A stretch of 64,000 bases of DNA from CAWAPS01 sp963783945 (GTDB taxonomy: Bacteria > Actinomycetota > Acidimicrobiia > Acidimicrobiales > Palsa-688). The DNA lies in NCBI GenBank assembly GCA_963783945.1, contig CAWAPS010000032.1:496001-560000 (forward strand), given 5' to 3'. The notes under the pieces are model-generated. The model was not told the origin of the DNA. It was given only the letters and a program-made list of their open reading frames with translations, and did no database searches. Both the position numbers and the translations under genes were made by a program. Below are positions 51,085 to 60,440 of the stretch, piece after piece (the first letter of the stretch is position 1; each line of letters opens with the position of its first letter).

Positions 51085-53165
51085 CGACGCGCACGGCTAC
51101 GGTCGGCATGCCGGTCAGCCGAATCGAGGGGGTCGCCAAAGTGACCGGGCAGGCCCGTTACGCCGCCGAGTTCGCCCTGGCCGGACTGGCGTATGGCTGG
51201 GTGGTGCAGTCGACGATCGCCCGCGGCCGGGTCCACTCCATCGACGCGGCTGCGGTACTGGGCATGCCGGGGGTACTGGCGGTAATCACCCACCAGAACG
51301 CCGTGCCGTTGCAGGTCGTCGACGACGGCGAGTTGCTCGTGCTGCAGGACCGGCAGGTGCACTACCGGGGCCAGATTGTGGCCCTGGTCGTCGCCACCGC
51401 GCTCGAGCAGGCGCGCGCCGGGGCCGACGCCCTGCCGGTGCACTACCAGGCAGAGCCGCACGATGTGCTCTTGTCAGCCGACCACCCACGACTGTTCGCC
51501 CCCGATCACGTCAACCCGAATTTCCCGACCGACACGCTCACCGGGGACGTCGAGGCCAGCTTGGCTCGCTCTGAGGTCGTGGTCGAGCAGACGTACTCGA
51601 CGCCAGCGGAGCACAACAACCCGATGGAGCCCCACGCCACCACCGCCTATTGGGACGGCGATCGGCTCACGGTCTATGACTCCAATCAAGGCGCCACCCG
51701 GGTCCATGAGGCCCTCGTGCAGCTTTTCGGGCTCGACGACAGCTGCGTACGGGTCCTTTCGGAGCATGTCGGCGGGGGGTTCGGGTCCAAGGGCAGCACC
51801 CGACCGCAGACGGTGCTGGCGGCTATGGCGGCCCGAATGCTCGACCGTCCGGTCCGGGTCACTCTCAGTCGTCAACAGCTGTTCTCGGTTGTCGGCTACC
51901 GCACCCCGACCATCCAGCGGGTTCGGCTGGGGGCCGAACCGGGCGGACGGTTGGCCGTCTTGGACCACCAGGTGTTCGAGCAGACCTCCACGGTGTACGA
52001 GTTCGCCGAGCAGACCGCCGTGATCTCGCGGGTCATGTACGCGGCGCCGAATCTGCGTACCCGCCATCGGCTGGTGGCTCTCGACGTGCCCACGCCGCGC
52101 TGGATGCGCGCCCCTGGTGAGGCGCCAGGGGCGTTCGCCCTGGAGTCGGCCATGGACGAGCTGGCCGAGGCGTGCGGCGTGGACCCGATCGACCTGCGGG
52201 TCCGCAACGAGCCCACTGTCGAACCCGAAGGCGGCCGCCCTTTCAGCAGCCGCAACCTCGTGGCCTGCCTGCGCGAGGGCGCGACCCGCTTCGGCTGGGC
52301 CAGCCGAGACCGGCGACCTGGCGTGCGCCGCGACGGGCGCTGGCTGATCGGGACCGGCGTGGCCGCCTCAACCTACCCGGCGCGCACCATGCCCTCGACC
52401 GCCTCGGTCGCAGTCGAGGCCGGCCGATTCGTGGTCAGGGTGACCGCTGCCGACATCGGCACCGGCGCCCGCACCGCGCTCACCCAGGTGGCCGCGGACG
52501 AACTCGGAGTGCCCCTGGAACTGGTTGACGTCCGCATCGGCGACAGCGACTACGGCCCCGCCATGATCGCGGGCGGCTCAATGGGGATGGCGTCGTGGAG
52601 CTGGGCGGTGATCAAAGCTTGCCGGCAGCTGCGCGCCACCATCGACGAGGTCGGCGATGTCCCGGCCAGCGGGCTGGTGGCTCACGCCGATACCGCCGAC
52701 GATGTCGCAGCCCAGGCCGACCTGGTGCGTCACGCCTTCGGCGCCCAGTTCGCCGAGGTCCGAGTGGACGTCGACACCGGCGAGATACGGGTCCCGCGGC
52801 TGCTGGGTGTGTTCGCGGCGGGCCGGATTATCAACGCCAAGACTGCTCGCTCCCAACTGGTCGGCGGGATGACGATGGGACTGTCGATGGCGCTCTTCGA
52901 GGAGTCGCTGATGGACGCCCAGTTCGGGGACTACCTCAACCATGACTTCGCCGGATACCACATTGCCGCCAACGCCGATGTTCATAGCATCGACGTCAGC
53001 TGGATCGACGAGCACGACGATCAGCTGAACCCGCTCGGCGTCAAGGGCATCGGAGAAATCGGCATCGTCGGCACTGCAGCGGCCATCGCCAACGCCGTCT
53101 ATCACGCCACTGGGCTTCGCCAGCGTCATCTACCTATCCGCCCCGACCGAGTTCTCACTGGCTGA
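51081..53165 (+). CDS. Aldehyde oxidoreductase molybdenum-binding subunit (PaoC/YagR-like)
   Basis: This 694-aa protein has the Mo-cofactor domain: AEHNNPMEPHATTAYWDGDR, GGGFGSKGSTRPQTVLAAMA, APGEAPGAFALESAMDELAE and the catalytic Glu in LGVKGIGEIGIVG (Glu659). This subset with AEHNNPMEPHA is the YagR/PaoC class of aldehyde-oxidising enzymes. The length fits. The substrate is probably an aromatic or aliphatic aldehyde. It needs MCD or MPT cofactor maturation factors not seen in this window. Confidence 0.93.
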   Translation: MTTRTATVGMPVSRIEGVAKVTGQARYAAEFALAGLAYGWVVQSTIARGRVHSIDAAAVLGMPGVLAVITHQNAVPLQVVDDGELLVLQDRQVHYRGQIVALVVATALEQARAGADALPVHYQAEPHDVLLSADHPRLFAPDHVNPNFPTDTLTGDVEASLARSEVVVEQTYSTPAEHNNPMEPHATTAYWDGDRLTVYDSNQGATRVHEALVQLFGLDDSCVRVLSEHVGGGFGSKGSTRPQTVLAAMAARMLDRPVRVTLSRQQLFSVVGYRTPTIQRVRLGAEPGGRLAVLDHQVFEQTSTVYEFAEQTAVISRVMYAAPNLRTRHRLVALDVPTPRWMRAPGEAPGAFALESAMDELAEACGVDPIDLRVRNEPTVEPEGGRPFSSRNLVACLREGATRFGWASRDRRPGVRRDGRWLIGTGVAASTYPARTMPSTASVAVEAGRFVVRVTAADIGTGARTALTQVAADELGVPLELVDVRIGDSDYGPAMIAGGSMGMASWSWAVIKACRQLRATIDEVGDVPASGLVAHADTADDVAAQADLVRHAFGAQFAEVRVDVDTGEIRVPRLLGVFAAGRIINAKTARSQLVGGMTMGLSMALFEESLMDAQFGDYLNHDFAGYHIAANADVHSIDVSWIDEHDDQLNPLGVKGIGEIGIVGTAAAIANAVYHATGLRQRHLPIRPDRVLTG

Positions 53166-53948
53166 AGCGCGGCTTGCTTGTTGCGGTGACGTTGCGATGG
53201 CTCGTCAGGTGCTGTCGCCGGCGAGCCAGGCAGGCGCAGGTCTGCCCGGCTTGCCGCTTTCTCCAGGCTGCTGACAATGAGATCGTCGGAGAACGAGGTT
53301 CGTTAGATGGTGGGGGTGCTGGTGTTGGAGGGCGCACCGGCTGAGTTATGGCGGTTGCCTGTGAGTCCGTCGGCGGGTTCGGCCGCGGTACCGCCAGGGT
53401 GACGGCGGCGGACGGCTGACGCTGGGGCCAGTGGGGGCGGCGGTCCATTTCGCTTGGGCGGCGTCGAGGTCTTGGGTGATGGTGGCGATGGCGGTGTCGA
53501 GGCGGACAGGGCGGCTTGGTGGCGGCCCACACGGCGGGGCGGTACGGGGTCGCCGGCGTGGGGGCTTGTGGGAGGGCTCAGCCGGTGGCGTAGTGCCCGG
53601 CGACGGCGTGGACTGCTACCCGCCGATCGGGTACGCATTCACCCGGCGCCGGAACCTGGGAACGCGGCGGCCGATCTGACCAAGCTTGGCTCGTACCAGG
53701 GCCCGGACCGCCTCAGTGGCCGGCGGAGGGCCAGGCCCCGCTCAAACCTGTGAGGGCCTGGCCAGCCCGCAACCAGCCGCGAAGCGACCCACTGAGGGCC
53801 GATGCCCTGCTCCAAGGCCAAACCTGTCGGTGGTTCTCCTCGCGACGATGAAGGCGAAGCGAACGAGCACGCTGTTGGATTACGTCAAGCCGGCGGCGGA
53901 TTCACGCTCTCGCCGGTACGTACCACCGCGGGATGGCATAGCCCAGAG
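53166..53948. other. Intergenic or degenerate region (783 bp)
   Basis: No gene is supported. Short Arg/Pro-rich frames appear on both strands without start signals. No repeat, hairpin or known element is convincing. The convergent genes on both sides make it a terminal region for both transcripts. Confidence 0.4.
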
Positions 53949-54427
53949 CTAGGGCTTGTATGGCGGAGCTTCGCCCCAGCCCCACCGGGGCACGGGCGCA
54001 TGAGCTACCACCGTCGCCCCAGGTTGAGAGTTGCCGAGCGCCAGCCGGGTTCCCCATTCGAGATAGGCGACGAGCGCGGAGCGGAACTCGGGGTCTGCAA
54101 GCATCTCGGCGTCGTCAGCGGCCACGTTCATCAGGGACGCGAACCGGAACCGCTGCTCGTTCGTGATGCCCAGACCGACGTGCTTGTGCAGCATCCCCGT
54201 TCATAGCCGCCGAGCTGCTCGGTGTAGGCCGCCGGACCACCGAAGACCTCGCCCCACCACATCGCCACGTGGCGGCGGTGATCCTCGTGGACTCCGCTGG
54301 GGAAGAACGGCGAGAGAAGATCGTCGGCTTCCACCCGGTCATAGAAAGCATTGATCATCCGGTCGAACGCGGCCGGCCCGCCTGCCCACTCGTACAGTGT
54401 GGGATCGTCACCGACCACAGGGCTCAC
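53949..54427 (-). pseudogene. Truncated haemoglobin (group II-like), frameshifted
   Basis: The first frame starts TLYEWAGGPAAFDRMINAFY and reaches VAMWWGEVFGGPAAYTEQLG, with the start of the globin fold. The second frame gives MLHKHVGLGITNEQRFRFAS, LMNVAADDAEMLADPEFRSA and LVAYLEWGTRLALGNSQPG. The proximal His is in MLHKHV. The frames meet at about 54188 with a net one-base shift. It resembles GlbO-type group II proteins. Either the gene is broken or there is one base in error. Confidence 0.75.
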
Positions 54428-54528
54428 GGTAGTCCTCTCGACAACGCCGCCGATCGGAATCCGAAGGGTCGTCGACGGATGGGCCCCGGCACCAGCGGCC
54501 GGGACGTACGGGTAGCTACCGTCTGAGG

Positions 54529-55311
54529 GTGGTCGGCGACCCTTGGACCTACCCCGTCGCCTTCGTTGCTGCGCTGATCATCGCCACCGTCACCAGCCCG
54601 GCCGGGGTGAGCGGGGCGGTGCTGCTCCTCCCGTTCCAGGTCAGCGTTCTCGGCACACCGTCTCCCGCGGTCACCCCCACTAACCTGTTCTACAACGTGG
54701 TGGCCACGCCCGGGGCGCTCTACCGCTTCTGGCGCCAGGGCCAAACCGGCGGCGTTCTCACCCGCCAACTTCTCCTCGGGACACTGCCCGGGGTGATCGC
54801 CGGCTCCGTCATCCGGGTTGAGCTCCTACCAGGCCCCCAGGCCGCGGACGCCATCATCGCCGTCGTCCTGATCCCTCTTGGCACCTACCTGATCGTGCGA
54901 AGGACCGCCGCCAACCCGAGCGGCGCGGCCGCCCTACTGCCGCTCGTCCCCATCGCCGCCATCGTCGGTTGCGTCGGCGGCATCTACGGCATCGGCGGAG
55001 GATCGATCCTCGCCCCCATCCTCATCGGCGCGGGCCACTCACCTACCGACGTCGCCCCGGCTACCCTCGCCTCCACACTGGCCACCTCCGTAGCTGGCGT
55101 CGCTACCTTCGTCGTTCTGGCCGGGCTTCACGGCGGTTCGGTCGCTCCCGACTGGGGGATCGGCGTCGCCCTCGGCGTCGGTGGTCTCATCGGCGGGTAT
55201 TGCGGAGCGCGCCTCCAACCCCAACTACCAGAAGAGACGATCCGACGGGTGCTCGGAGGCATCGTCGCTGCCATTGGCGTGCGCTACGCCTACCTCGCCG
55301 AGCGGGGCTGA
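54529..55311 (+). CDS. TauE/SafE-type sulfite or anion exporter
   Basis: This 260-aa membrane protein has about eight hydrophobic helices and the family's two related halves: TSPAGVSGAVLLLPFQVSVL near residue 22 and GCVGGIYGIGGGSILAPILI near residue 145. The GTG at 54529 lies 6 nt after TACCGT. Members export sulfite, sulfoacetate or other organic anions; the substrate is unknown here. It is divergent from the haemoglobin-like gene. Confidence 0.85.
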   Translation: MVGDPWTYPVAFVAALIIATVTSPAGVSGAVLLLPFQVSVLGTPSPAVTPTNLFYNVVATPGALYRFWRQGQTGGVLTRQLLLGTLPGVIAGSVIRVELLPGPQAADAIIAVVLIPLGTYLIVRRTAANPSGAAALLPLVPIAAIVGCVGGIYGIGGGSILAPILIGAGHSPTDVAPATLASTLATSVAGVATFVVLAGLHGGSVAPDWGIGVALGVGGLIGGYCGARLQPQLPEETIRRVLGGIVAAIGVRYAYLAERG

Positions 55312-55538
55312 CGACCGCGGAGCGACGCCGGCGTCCCGCCAGCGCCGGCGTCTCGCCAAACGGGGCACGACCCGCTTGGCGCTGCCACACCGATCCGCGG
55401 CGGCCACGGACCGAAGCGCGAGCGGCGGGCAGGATCACGTTAAGGGGCACCCCTGCGGAAATTGCCATCCGGTGAAGATGGGATCGCAGGCTGTCAGCTG
55501 AGGAACGCTTCATCCGGCGCGGCTCCGAAGAGGTCGTG

Positions 55539-55835
55539 TCATCCGCCGGCCATGGCGCCGACGATGAAGAAGGGCTCGGTCCCGCCTGCCACCGCGTCGG
55601 GCAGCGGCTGGTCTGGGGATTCGTGTGACAGGTCGTTCTCGCAGGCGAAGAAGCGCACGAACGGGCGGCGCTTGTCGGTTGCCGGGTCTCGGATGGTCCC
55701 TTGGAGGGCCGGGTAGCGGGCCTCGAGGGCGTCGATGACCGATCGTTGGGTGGGTGGGCCGACGATCTCCAGTTCCACCTCGCGCTCGATGTGCGCAAGC
55801 GTCTGGAGGTGAGCGGGGAGCACGACGCGGATCAT
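55539..55835 (-). CDS. MoaD/ThiS-like ubiquitin-fold protein
   Basis: This 98-aa protein ends in FFIVGAMAGG, with the C-terminal Gly-Gly that MoaD/ThiS-type sulfur carriers need. VVLPAHLQTLAHIEREVELE and SVIDALEARYPALQGTI match the beta-grasp pattern. Its start (ATGA) overlaps the stop of the upstream BNR-repeat gene. A sulfur-carrier role or conjugation partner is plausible. Longer than MoaD by an insert around residue 50. Confidence 0.78.
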   Translation of the reverse strand: MIRVVLPAHLQTLAHIEREVELEIVGPPTQRSVIDALEARYPALQGTIRDPATDKRRPFVRFFACENDLSHESPDQPLPDAVAGGTEPFFIVGAMAGG

Positions 55836-56949
55836 GGCAGCGTCTGAACCTCGACCGATAGCACCGCAGGCAGATCTCGCACGATCGGCGCCCAGGTATC
55901 GCCGGCGTCGGCCGAGGCGTAGACCTGCCCGCCGGTGGTTCCGAAGTACACGCCGCACGTATCGAGCGAGTCGACGGCCATGGCGTCGCGAAGGACGTTG
56001 ACGTAGCAGTGGGCCTGCGGAAGTCCGTTGGTGAGCGGTTCCCATTCGTGGCCGCCGGTCCGGCTGCGATACACCCGCAGCTTGCCGTCGGGGGGGAAAT
56101 GCTCTGAGTCGCTCTTGATCGGCACGACATAGACGGTGTCGGGCTCGTGGGCGTGGACGTCGATGGCAAACCCGAAGTCGGTCGGCAGGTCACCGCTGAT
56201 CTCCTGCCAGGAGTCCCCGGCGTCGTCGCTGCGCATCACGTCCCAGTGTTTCTGCATGTACAGCACGTCGGGGCGCGACGGGTGCATGGCCAGGCGATGT
56301 ACGCAGTGGCCGACTTCGGCGTCGTCGTCGGGGATGCCCTCGGAGTGCAGGCCGCGGTTCGCGGGCCGCCATGTCTCGCCGCCGTCGTCGCTGCGGAACA
56401 CCCCCGCGGCCGATATCGCCACGAAGATGCGCTGAGCGTTGGTGGGGTCGACGATCACGGTGTGCAAGCACATACCGCCGGCGCCGGGCTGCCATGACGG
56501 GCCCCGAACCGTGACCTCGCAGACCTGACAGCTCGTGCCAGCTCGCCCCGGCGTCGGTCGATCGGAACAAGGCGGCGTCCTCGACGCCGGCGAGGACGGT
56601 GTCGGGATCGGTGAGGGACGGTTCGAGATGCCAGACCCGGGCGAACTCCCACGGATGCGGGGTGCCGTCGTACCACTGGTGCGTGCCCGGCACGCCGTCG
56701 TAGGGAAACTGGTTCCCGACCGTCTCCCAGATGGCGCCGCCGTCGTCGGAACGTTGGATCAGCTGCCCGAACCAGCCCGTGGACTGCGACGCGTACAGCC
56801 GGTCGGGGTCCGCCGGGGAGCCCTTGACGTGGTAGATCTCCCAGCCCGCAAACAGTGGACCCGTTCACGTCCCAGGCCTGGCGTCTGGCGTCGGAGGTCA
56901 ACACGAAGGCGCCCTTCCGGGTGCCTACCAGTACACGCACACCGCTCAT
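55832..56949 (-). CDS. BNR/sialidase-like repeat protein, frameshifted
   Basis: The start MSGVRVLVGTRKGAFVLTSD has GAGGAGACGGG just upstream. The frame then switches near 56865 (PLFAGWEIYHVKGSPADPDR, SDDGGAIWETVGN) and near 56500 (PSWQPGAGGMCLHTVIVDPT, SDDGGETWRPANRGL, SDDAGDSWQEISGDL, SADAGDTWAPIVR). The repeated S-x-D-x-G-x-x-W is the Asp-box of sialidase-like beta-propellers. About 370 aa when corrected. No signal peptide, so probably cytoplasmic; glycosidase activity is not supported. It overlaps the MoaD-like gene (ATGA). Confidence 0.7.
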
Positions 56950-57473
56950 CCCGTCTCCTCTCCACACGCTGAAGCTGCTGCTGGTCAGACGACTTGGCCT
57001 CCGGAATCTCATCGCTGCGGGCTCACGTGCGTGGGGTCACCAGCCTGAAGTTGTTGGACGACGAAAGTGGTCAGCTCATGGAGACGGCTGGTGGCGATGA
57101 AGGATCATGCGCCGACCGGGTTTCTCGCCCTCGTAGAAGGCCAAGTGGCCCGGAACACAAATCAACAGAGTTCCATAGCCGAAACCCACCACCGCCTCTC
57201 GAGCGCCTCGCCTAGCAAGACTCGCCGCCCATCCGAGCGACCGTCGGACGAGATACTCTTCACGATGTCCCTCCTCCGATCGCCTGACGATCTGGCTCGC
57301 CCGCGTGATGATCCTCTCCGACCGGGCGGACGCCCGTCTCGGACCCTCGACTTCGGCTACACCGGGCCGCGCTCGAGCCAACCGAACCCGCTCACAGCCC
57401 GTGGCTCCGAACCAGCGACCTAAGGACCCTCTCGCTCCTGCCGACGCCAGGTCAGGTGTTCTGAGATAGCAAG
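56950..57473. other. Intergenic region (524 bp)
   Basis: No gene is supported. The left end must hold the promoter of the leftward BNR gene. No promoter, repeat or RNA gene is convincing. Confidence 0.4.
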
Positions 57474-57805
57474 TCATGCGAGGACCGCCGACTGCCCGCC
57501 GTCGATCGGGATGATGGCGCCGGTGATGAACGAGGCCCGGTCGGAGGCAAGGAAGCACGCGAGCTCAGCGATCTCTTCGGGCTGTCCTGCTCGCTTGAGC
57601 GGTACGCCCTCGACCAGGCTGGCGTGGCGCTCCAGGGCCCAATGGCGTCCCCGCCGAGATCCTGCAGGTGCTTGGCGGTCTCCTTGCAGGCCTGCTCGTC
57701 CCGGCTCACCACGGCGACCTTGGCGCCTGCGCACACGTAGCCCTCGGCGAGCGCCAGTCCGATGCCCCGGGTGGCCCCGGTGACCAGCGCGACGCGCCCC
57801 GTCAT
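57474..57805 (-). pseudogene. SDR remnant with internal deletion
   Basis: The N-terminal part has MTGRVALVTGATRGIGLALA and KVAVVSRDEQACKETAKHLQ. After a join near 57635 the rest, in another frame, is HASLVEGVPLKRAGQPEEIA, CFLASDRASFITGAIIPIDG and GQSAVLA. The active-site Ser/Tyr/Lys portion of about 130 residues is missing. It lies 30 bp from the P450 gene. Confidence 0.75.
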
Positions 57806-57834
57806 GTCGAAGAGATCTCGGAGAAGCTGCCGGT

Positions 57835-59094
57835 TCAGGGGTGCTCGAACTCGAGGTGCAGGGCCTCAACCCCGCGCAGGATGTAGGTCGGCGTGTGCTC
57901 GAATCGTCGGGCACCCGGAGGACCGTGGTGCGCCTCGGCAAGTCGGATGTCGCGGAGTCGGGCGAGCATGCGTTCGACGGTGATCCGCCCCTCGTGGCGC
58001 ACGAGCGGCGCGCCCGGGCAGGAGTGGACGCCGCGACCGAACGCCAGGTGCTCGCGGGCATTGGCCCGGTCGACGCGGAAGTCCTCGGGGCACTCGAAGC
58101 GGCGACCGTCCCGGTCGGCGGCCGGCAGGAGCATCATCAGGCTGCTGCCGGCAGGGATCTCGACGCCGGCGAGCGAGGTCGTCTTCCGCGCCGTGCGGAA
58201 GTTGGTCTTCACCGGGCTGTCGAAACGGAGCATCTCCTCGATGAACTCGGTGATCTGCCCGGGCTGGTGCCGGAGGCGGTCTTGCAGCTCAGGCTTCTCG
58301 GCGAGCAGCTTAAGGGCGTTGCCGAGGAACCGCGCCGCGGTGCCCTGCCCGCCGGCGAAGAGGATGGTGGCGACCCGCACCACCTCGATGACTTCGGGCA
58401 TCGACCCGTCGGCGAACGCGCCGAGCGCCATCTTCGTGAGGACGTCGTCGCGTGGCTCTCGGCGCCGTTCCTCGATGTAGCGGATGAAGGCGTCCTCGAG
58501 AATGACCTGTGGCGCTTGTTGCGACGCTCCTCCCACGGCCCCGGCCGGGCCTCGCTCCACCATCCGCCGCCGCAGCTCTGCCTGGTCCGCCTCCGGCACG
58601 CCGAGCAGGTCGGCGATCACGAGCATCGCCACCGGATTCGCGTATTCGGCGAGGAACTCGCAGCGGCCCTTCTCAGCGAGGGCGTCGATCTGCCGATCCG
58701 CGAGGCCCAACATGAACGCTTCGTTCTCCTGGAGCCGCCTCGGCGTCAGCAGCCGCATCATCAACCCACGGTGGTCCGTGTGCTTTGGTGGGTCGAAGGT
58801 GATCAGGGACTCGCTGCTCGGGAAGGTCTCCCGGTGCCGCTCGATGAGGGCCGATGCGTCGTCCCCGTCGGGTTGCTCGGGCAGGCCGGGAAAGGGGCCG
58901 CCGAAGGCGTTGCACGAGGAGAACGTGCCGGTGTCGCGCAGCACCGCAGTGATCTCGTCGTACCCGGTGACCACGAAGCACCCATGATGCGGCTCACGCC
59001 ACACGAGTCCTTGGGCGCGGACGAGCTCGTAGTAATAGAACGGATCCTCTACGACCGACGGATCGCTGAAGAAGTCACGCACCTGCTCGCTCAT
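57835..59094 (-). CDS. Cytochrome P450
   Basis: This 419-aa protein has the I-helix pattern FAGGQGTAARFLGNALKLLA near residue 235, the ExxR helix EEMLRFDSPVKTNFRTARKT, and the haem loop LAFGRGVHSCPGAPLVRHEG with Cys near residue 359. The ATG at 59094 has GGAGGG 4 nt upstream. The I-helix has Gln-Gly-Thr rather than the usual acid-Thr pair, so proton delivery may differ. It is divergent from a TetR gene that probably represses it. The substrate is unknown. Confidence 0.93.
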   Translation of the reverse strand: MSEQVRDFFSDPSVVEDPFYYYELVRAQGLVWREPHHGCFVVTGYDEITAVLRDTGTFSSCNAFGGPFPGLPEQPDGDDASALIERHRETFPSSESLITFDPPKHTDHRGLMMRLLTPRRLQENEAFMLGLADRQIDALAEKGRCEFLAEYANPVAMLVIADLLGVPEADQAELRRRMVERGPAGAVGGASQQAPQVILEDAFIRYIEERRREPRDDVLTKMALGAFADGSMPEVIEVVRVATILFAGGQGTAARFLGNALKLLAEKPELQDRLRHQPGQITEFIEEMLRFDSPVKTNFRTARKTTSLAGVEIPAGSSLMMLLPAADRDGRRFECPEDFRVDRANAREHLAFGRGVHSCPGAPLVRHEGRITVERMLARLRDIRLAEAHHGPPGARRFEHTPTYILRGVEALHLEFEHP

Positions 59095-59161
59095 GGGACC
59101 CTCCCGACAAGGCACCCTAGCGAGCCCTTTGGCGGTTGCACAAGATCTCCGTGCGATCGCC

Positions 59162-59173
59162 TAGTATGGGTCC
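59162..59173 (+). promoter_or_regulatory. Leaderless promoter of the TetR gene
   Basis: -10-like TAGTAT (59162-59167) is 6 nt before the GTG. TTGCAC (59136-59141) could be a -35 with a long spacer. The 79-bp gap to the P450 start carries GCAC and GTGC half-sites, candidates for a TetR operator. Confidence 0.45.
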
Positions 59174-59803
59174 GTGCCATCGGTAAGCCGGCCGGCCACG
59201 GTGCCGACGACGCGAACGCGTCTCCTCGACGCGGCGGAACGACTCCTACTCCGGGAGGGCTACGCCGCGGTCACGTCGCGGCGGGTGGCCGCCGAGGCTG
59301 GGGTGAAGGCCCAGCTTGTGCACTACCACTTCGGTTCCATGGACGACCTCTACCTCGAGGTCTACCGACGTCGAGCCGAGGAGGGGTTCGAGCGGTTGCG
59401 CACGGCCATGGAGGTGCACCCGTCGCTGCGAACGGTGTGGCGTTTCGGTGTCGATCGGTTCGGACCTGCGTTCAGCCTGGAGTTCGTGGCGTTGGCGAAC
59501 CATCGCAAGGCGATCCGGGACGAGATCGCACGGACCGCCGAGCGCTTCCGAGAGCTGCAGCTCGACGCCATCGCGACCATCCTGCGCGACCGTGGTGTCT
59601 CGCCGGAGGTGTGCCCGCCCGTCGTGGTGCTGCTGGCGATGTCCGGCGTGAGCCAGGCCATCGCCATCGAGGAGGCGCTCGGCATCACGTCGGGTCATGA
59701 GGAAATGGTTCAGTTCGTCGAGGGGTGGATCGACGAGGCGGAGCGGGACTTCCTGGCCTTAGCCGGTTTCGGCGGGCCACGCGGTCACACGACCAACGAC
59801 TGA
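59174..59803 (+). CDS. TetR-family transcriptional regulator
   Basis: This 209-aa protein has an N-terminal helix-turn-helix (LLDAAERLLLREGYAAVTSR, RVAAEAGVKAQLVHYHFGSM) and a helical ligand-binding part. It belongs to the TetR family. The GTG is leaderless-like. It is transcribed away from the P450 gene and toward a decayed SDR/isomerase region, so it probably controls both directions. Confidence 0.9.
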   Translation: MPSVSRPATVPTTRTRLLDAAERLLLREGYAAVTSRRVAAEAGVKAQLVHYHFGSMDDLYLEVYRRRAEEGFERLRTAMEVHPSLRTVWRFGVDRFGPAFSLEFVALANHRKAIRDEIARTAERFRELQLDAIATILRDRGVSPEVCPPVVVLLAMSGVSQAIAIEEALGITSGHEEMVQFVEGWIDEAERDFLALAGFGGPRGHTTND

Positions 59804-59818
59804 CACGACGAGGGACGA

Positions 59819-60440
59819 ATGGGAGAGTTCGAGGGCAAGGCGGCGCTCATCACGGGTGCCGGGTCCGGCCTGGGCAAGGCATCGGCGAAGGTGTTTGTGC
59901 GCGAGCGTGCGTGTGTCGTCGTTGGGGACATCAGCGGTGGCGAACATGACACGGCCAAGGAGCTAGCCGGCATCTGCCGCCGGGCGCGAGAGCTTGGGCT
60001 GACCATCGCGCTCGAGTTCATTCCCGGCACCGGCCTGCCGACCCTTCCCGTGACACATGCGGTCATCCAGGCGTACGGCGAGCAAAACTGCGGGCTCGCT
60101 CGACGTATTCCAGCTGGATCGGTCCGACGGCACGGTCGAGGACGTGCCCCGGCTACCGCCCGACGCCATCACCGGGGTCCAGATCAGCGATCGGATCCCG
60201 CCCCGGAGCGGGTCGCCGCACGTGCCCTTCCAGGGTCGATGCCTGCCCGGCGAGGCTCGCCTGCCACTGCGAGACCTCATACGTGCCGCGTTCGAGAACA
60301 GCCCGGGAGCGGCTCTAGACATCGAGGTCCTCAATGCCGATCTCAACAGCCTCCCAATCGACGAGGCGGCGGCGCGGTTGGTGGCCCGGCGCGGTCGTGG
60401 CCGGCGACATGGTGATGCATCGAACGACCTGGGAGGGGCT
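59819..60440 (+). pseudogene. Chimeric remnant: SDR start joined to a TIM-barrel isomerase-like end
   Basis: The first 51 residues are an SDR start (GEFEGKAALITGAGSGLGKA, VVGDISGGEHDTAKELAG). They run straight into an AP-endonuclease/xylose-isomerase-like sequence: CRRARELGLTIALEFIPGTG, LPVTHAVIQAYGEQNC, then (shift near 60095) LDVFQLDRSDGTVEDVPRLP and HVPFQGRCLPGEARLPLRDL, LDIEVLNADLNSLPIDEAAA. The end reads through without a stop into the next gene. It looks like a deletion between an SDR and a sugar-phosphate isomerase gene. Confidence 0.6.

Noticed and set aside
53166..53948. Arg/Pro-rich frames between the oxidoreductase and haemoglobin genes
   Set aside because: They look like composition artefacts with no start signals and no similarity to known families.
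57841..59700. A 619-codon plus-strand open frame opposite the P450
   Set aside because: It covers the P450 and part of the TetR gene in other frames; the P450 motifs clearly define the minus strand.
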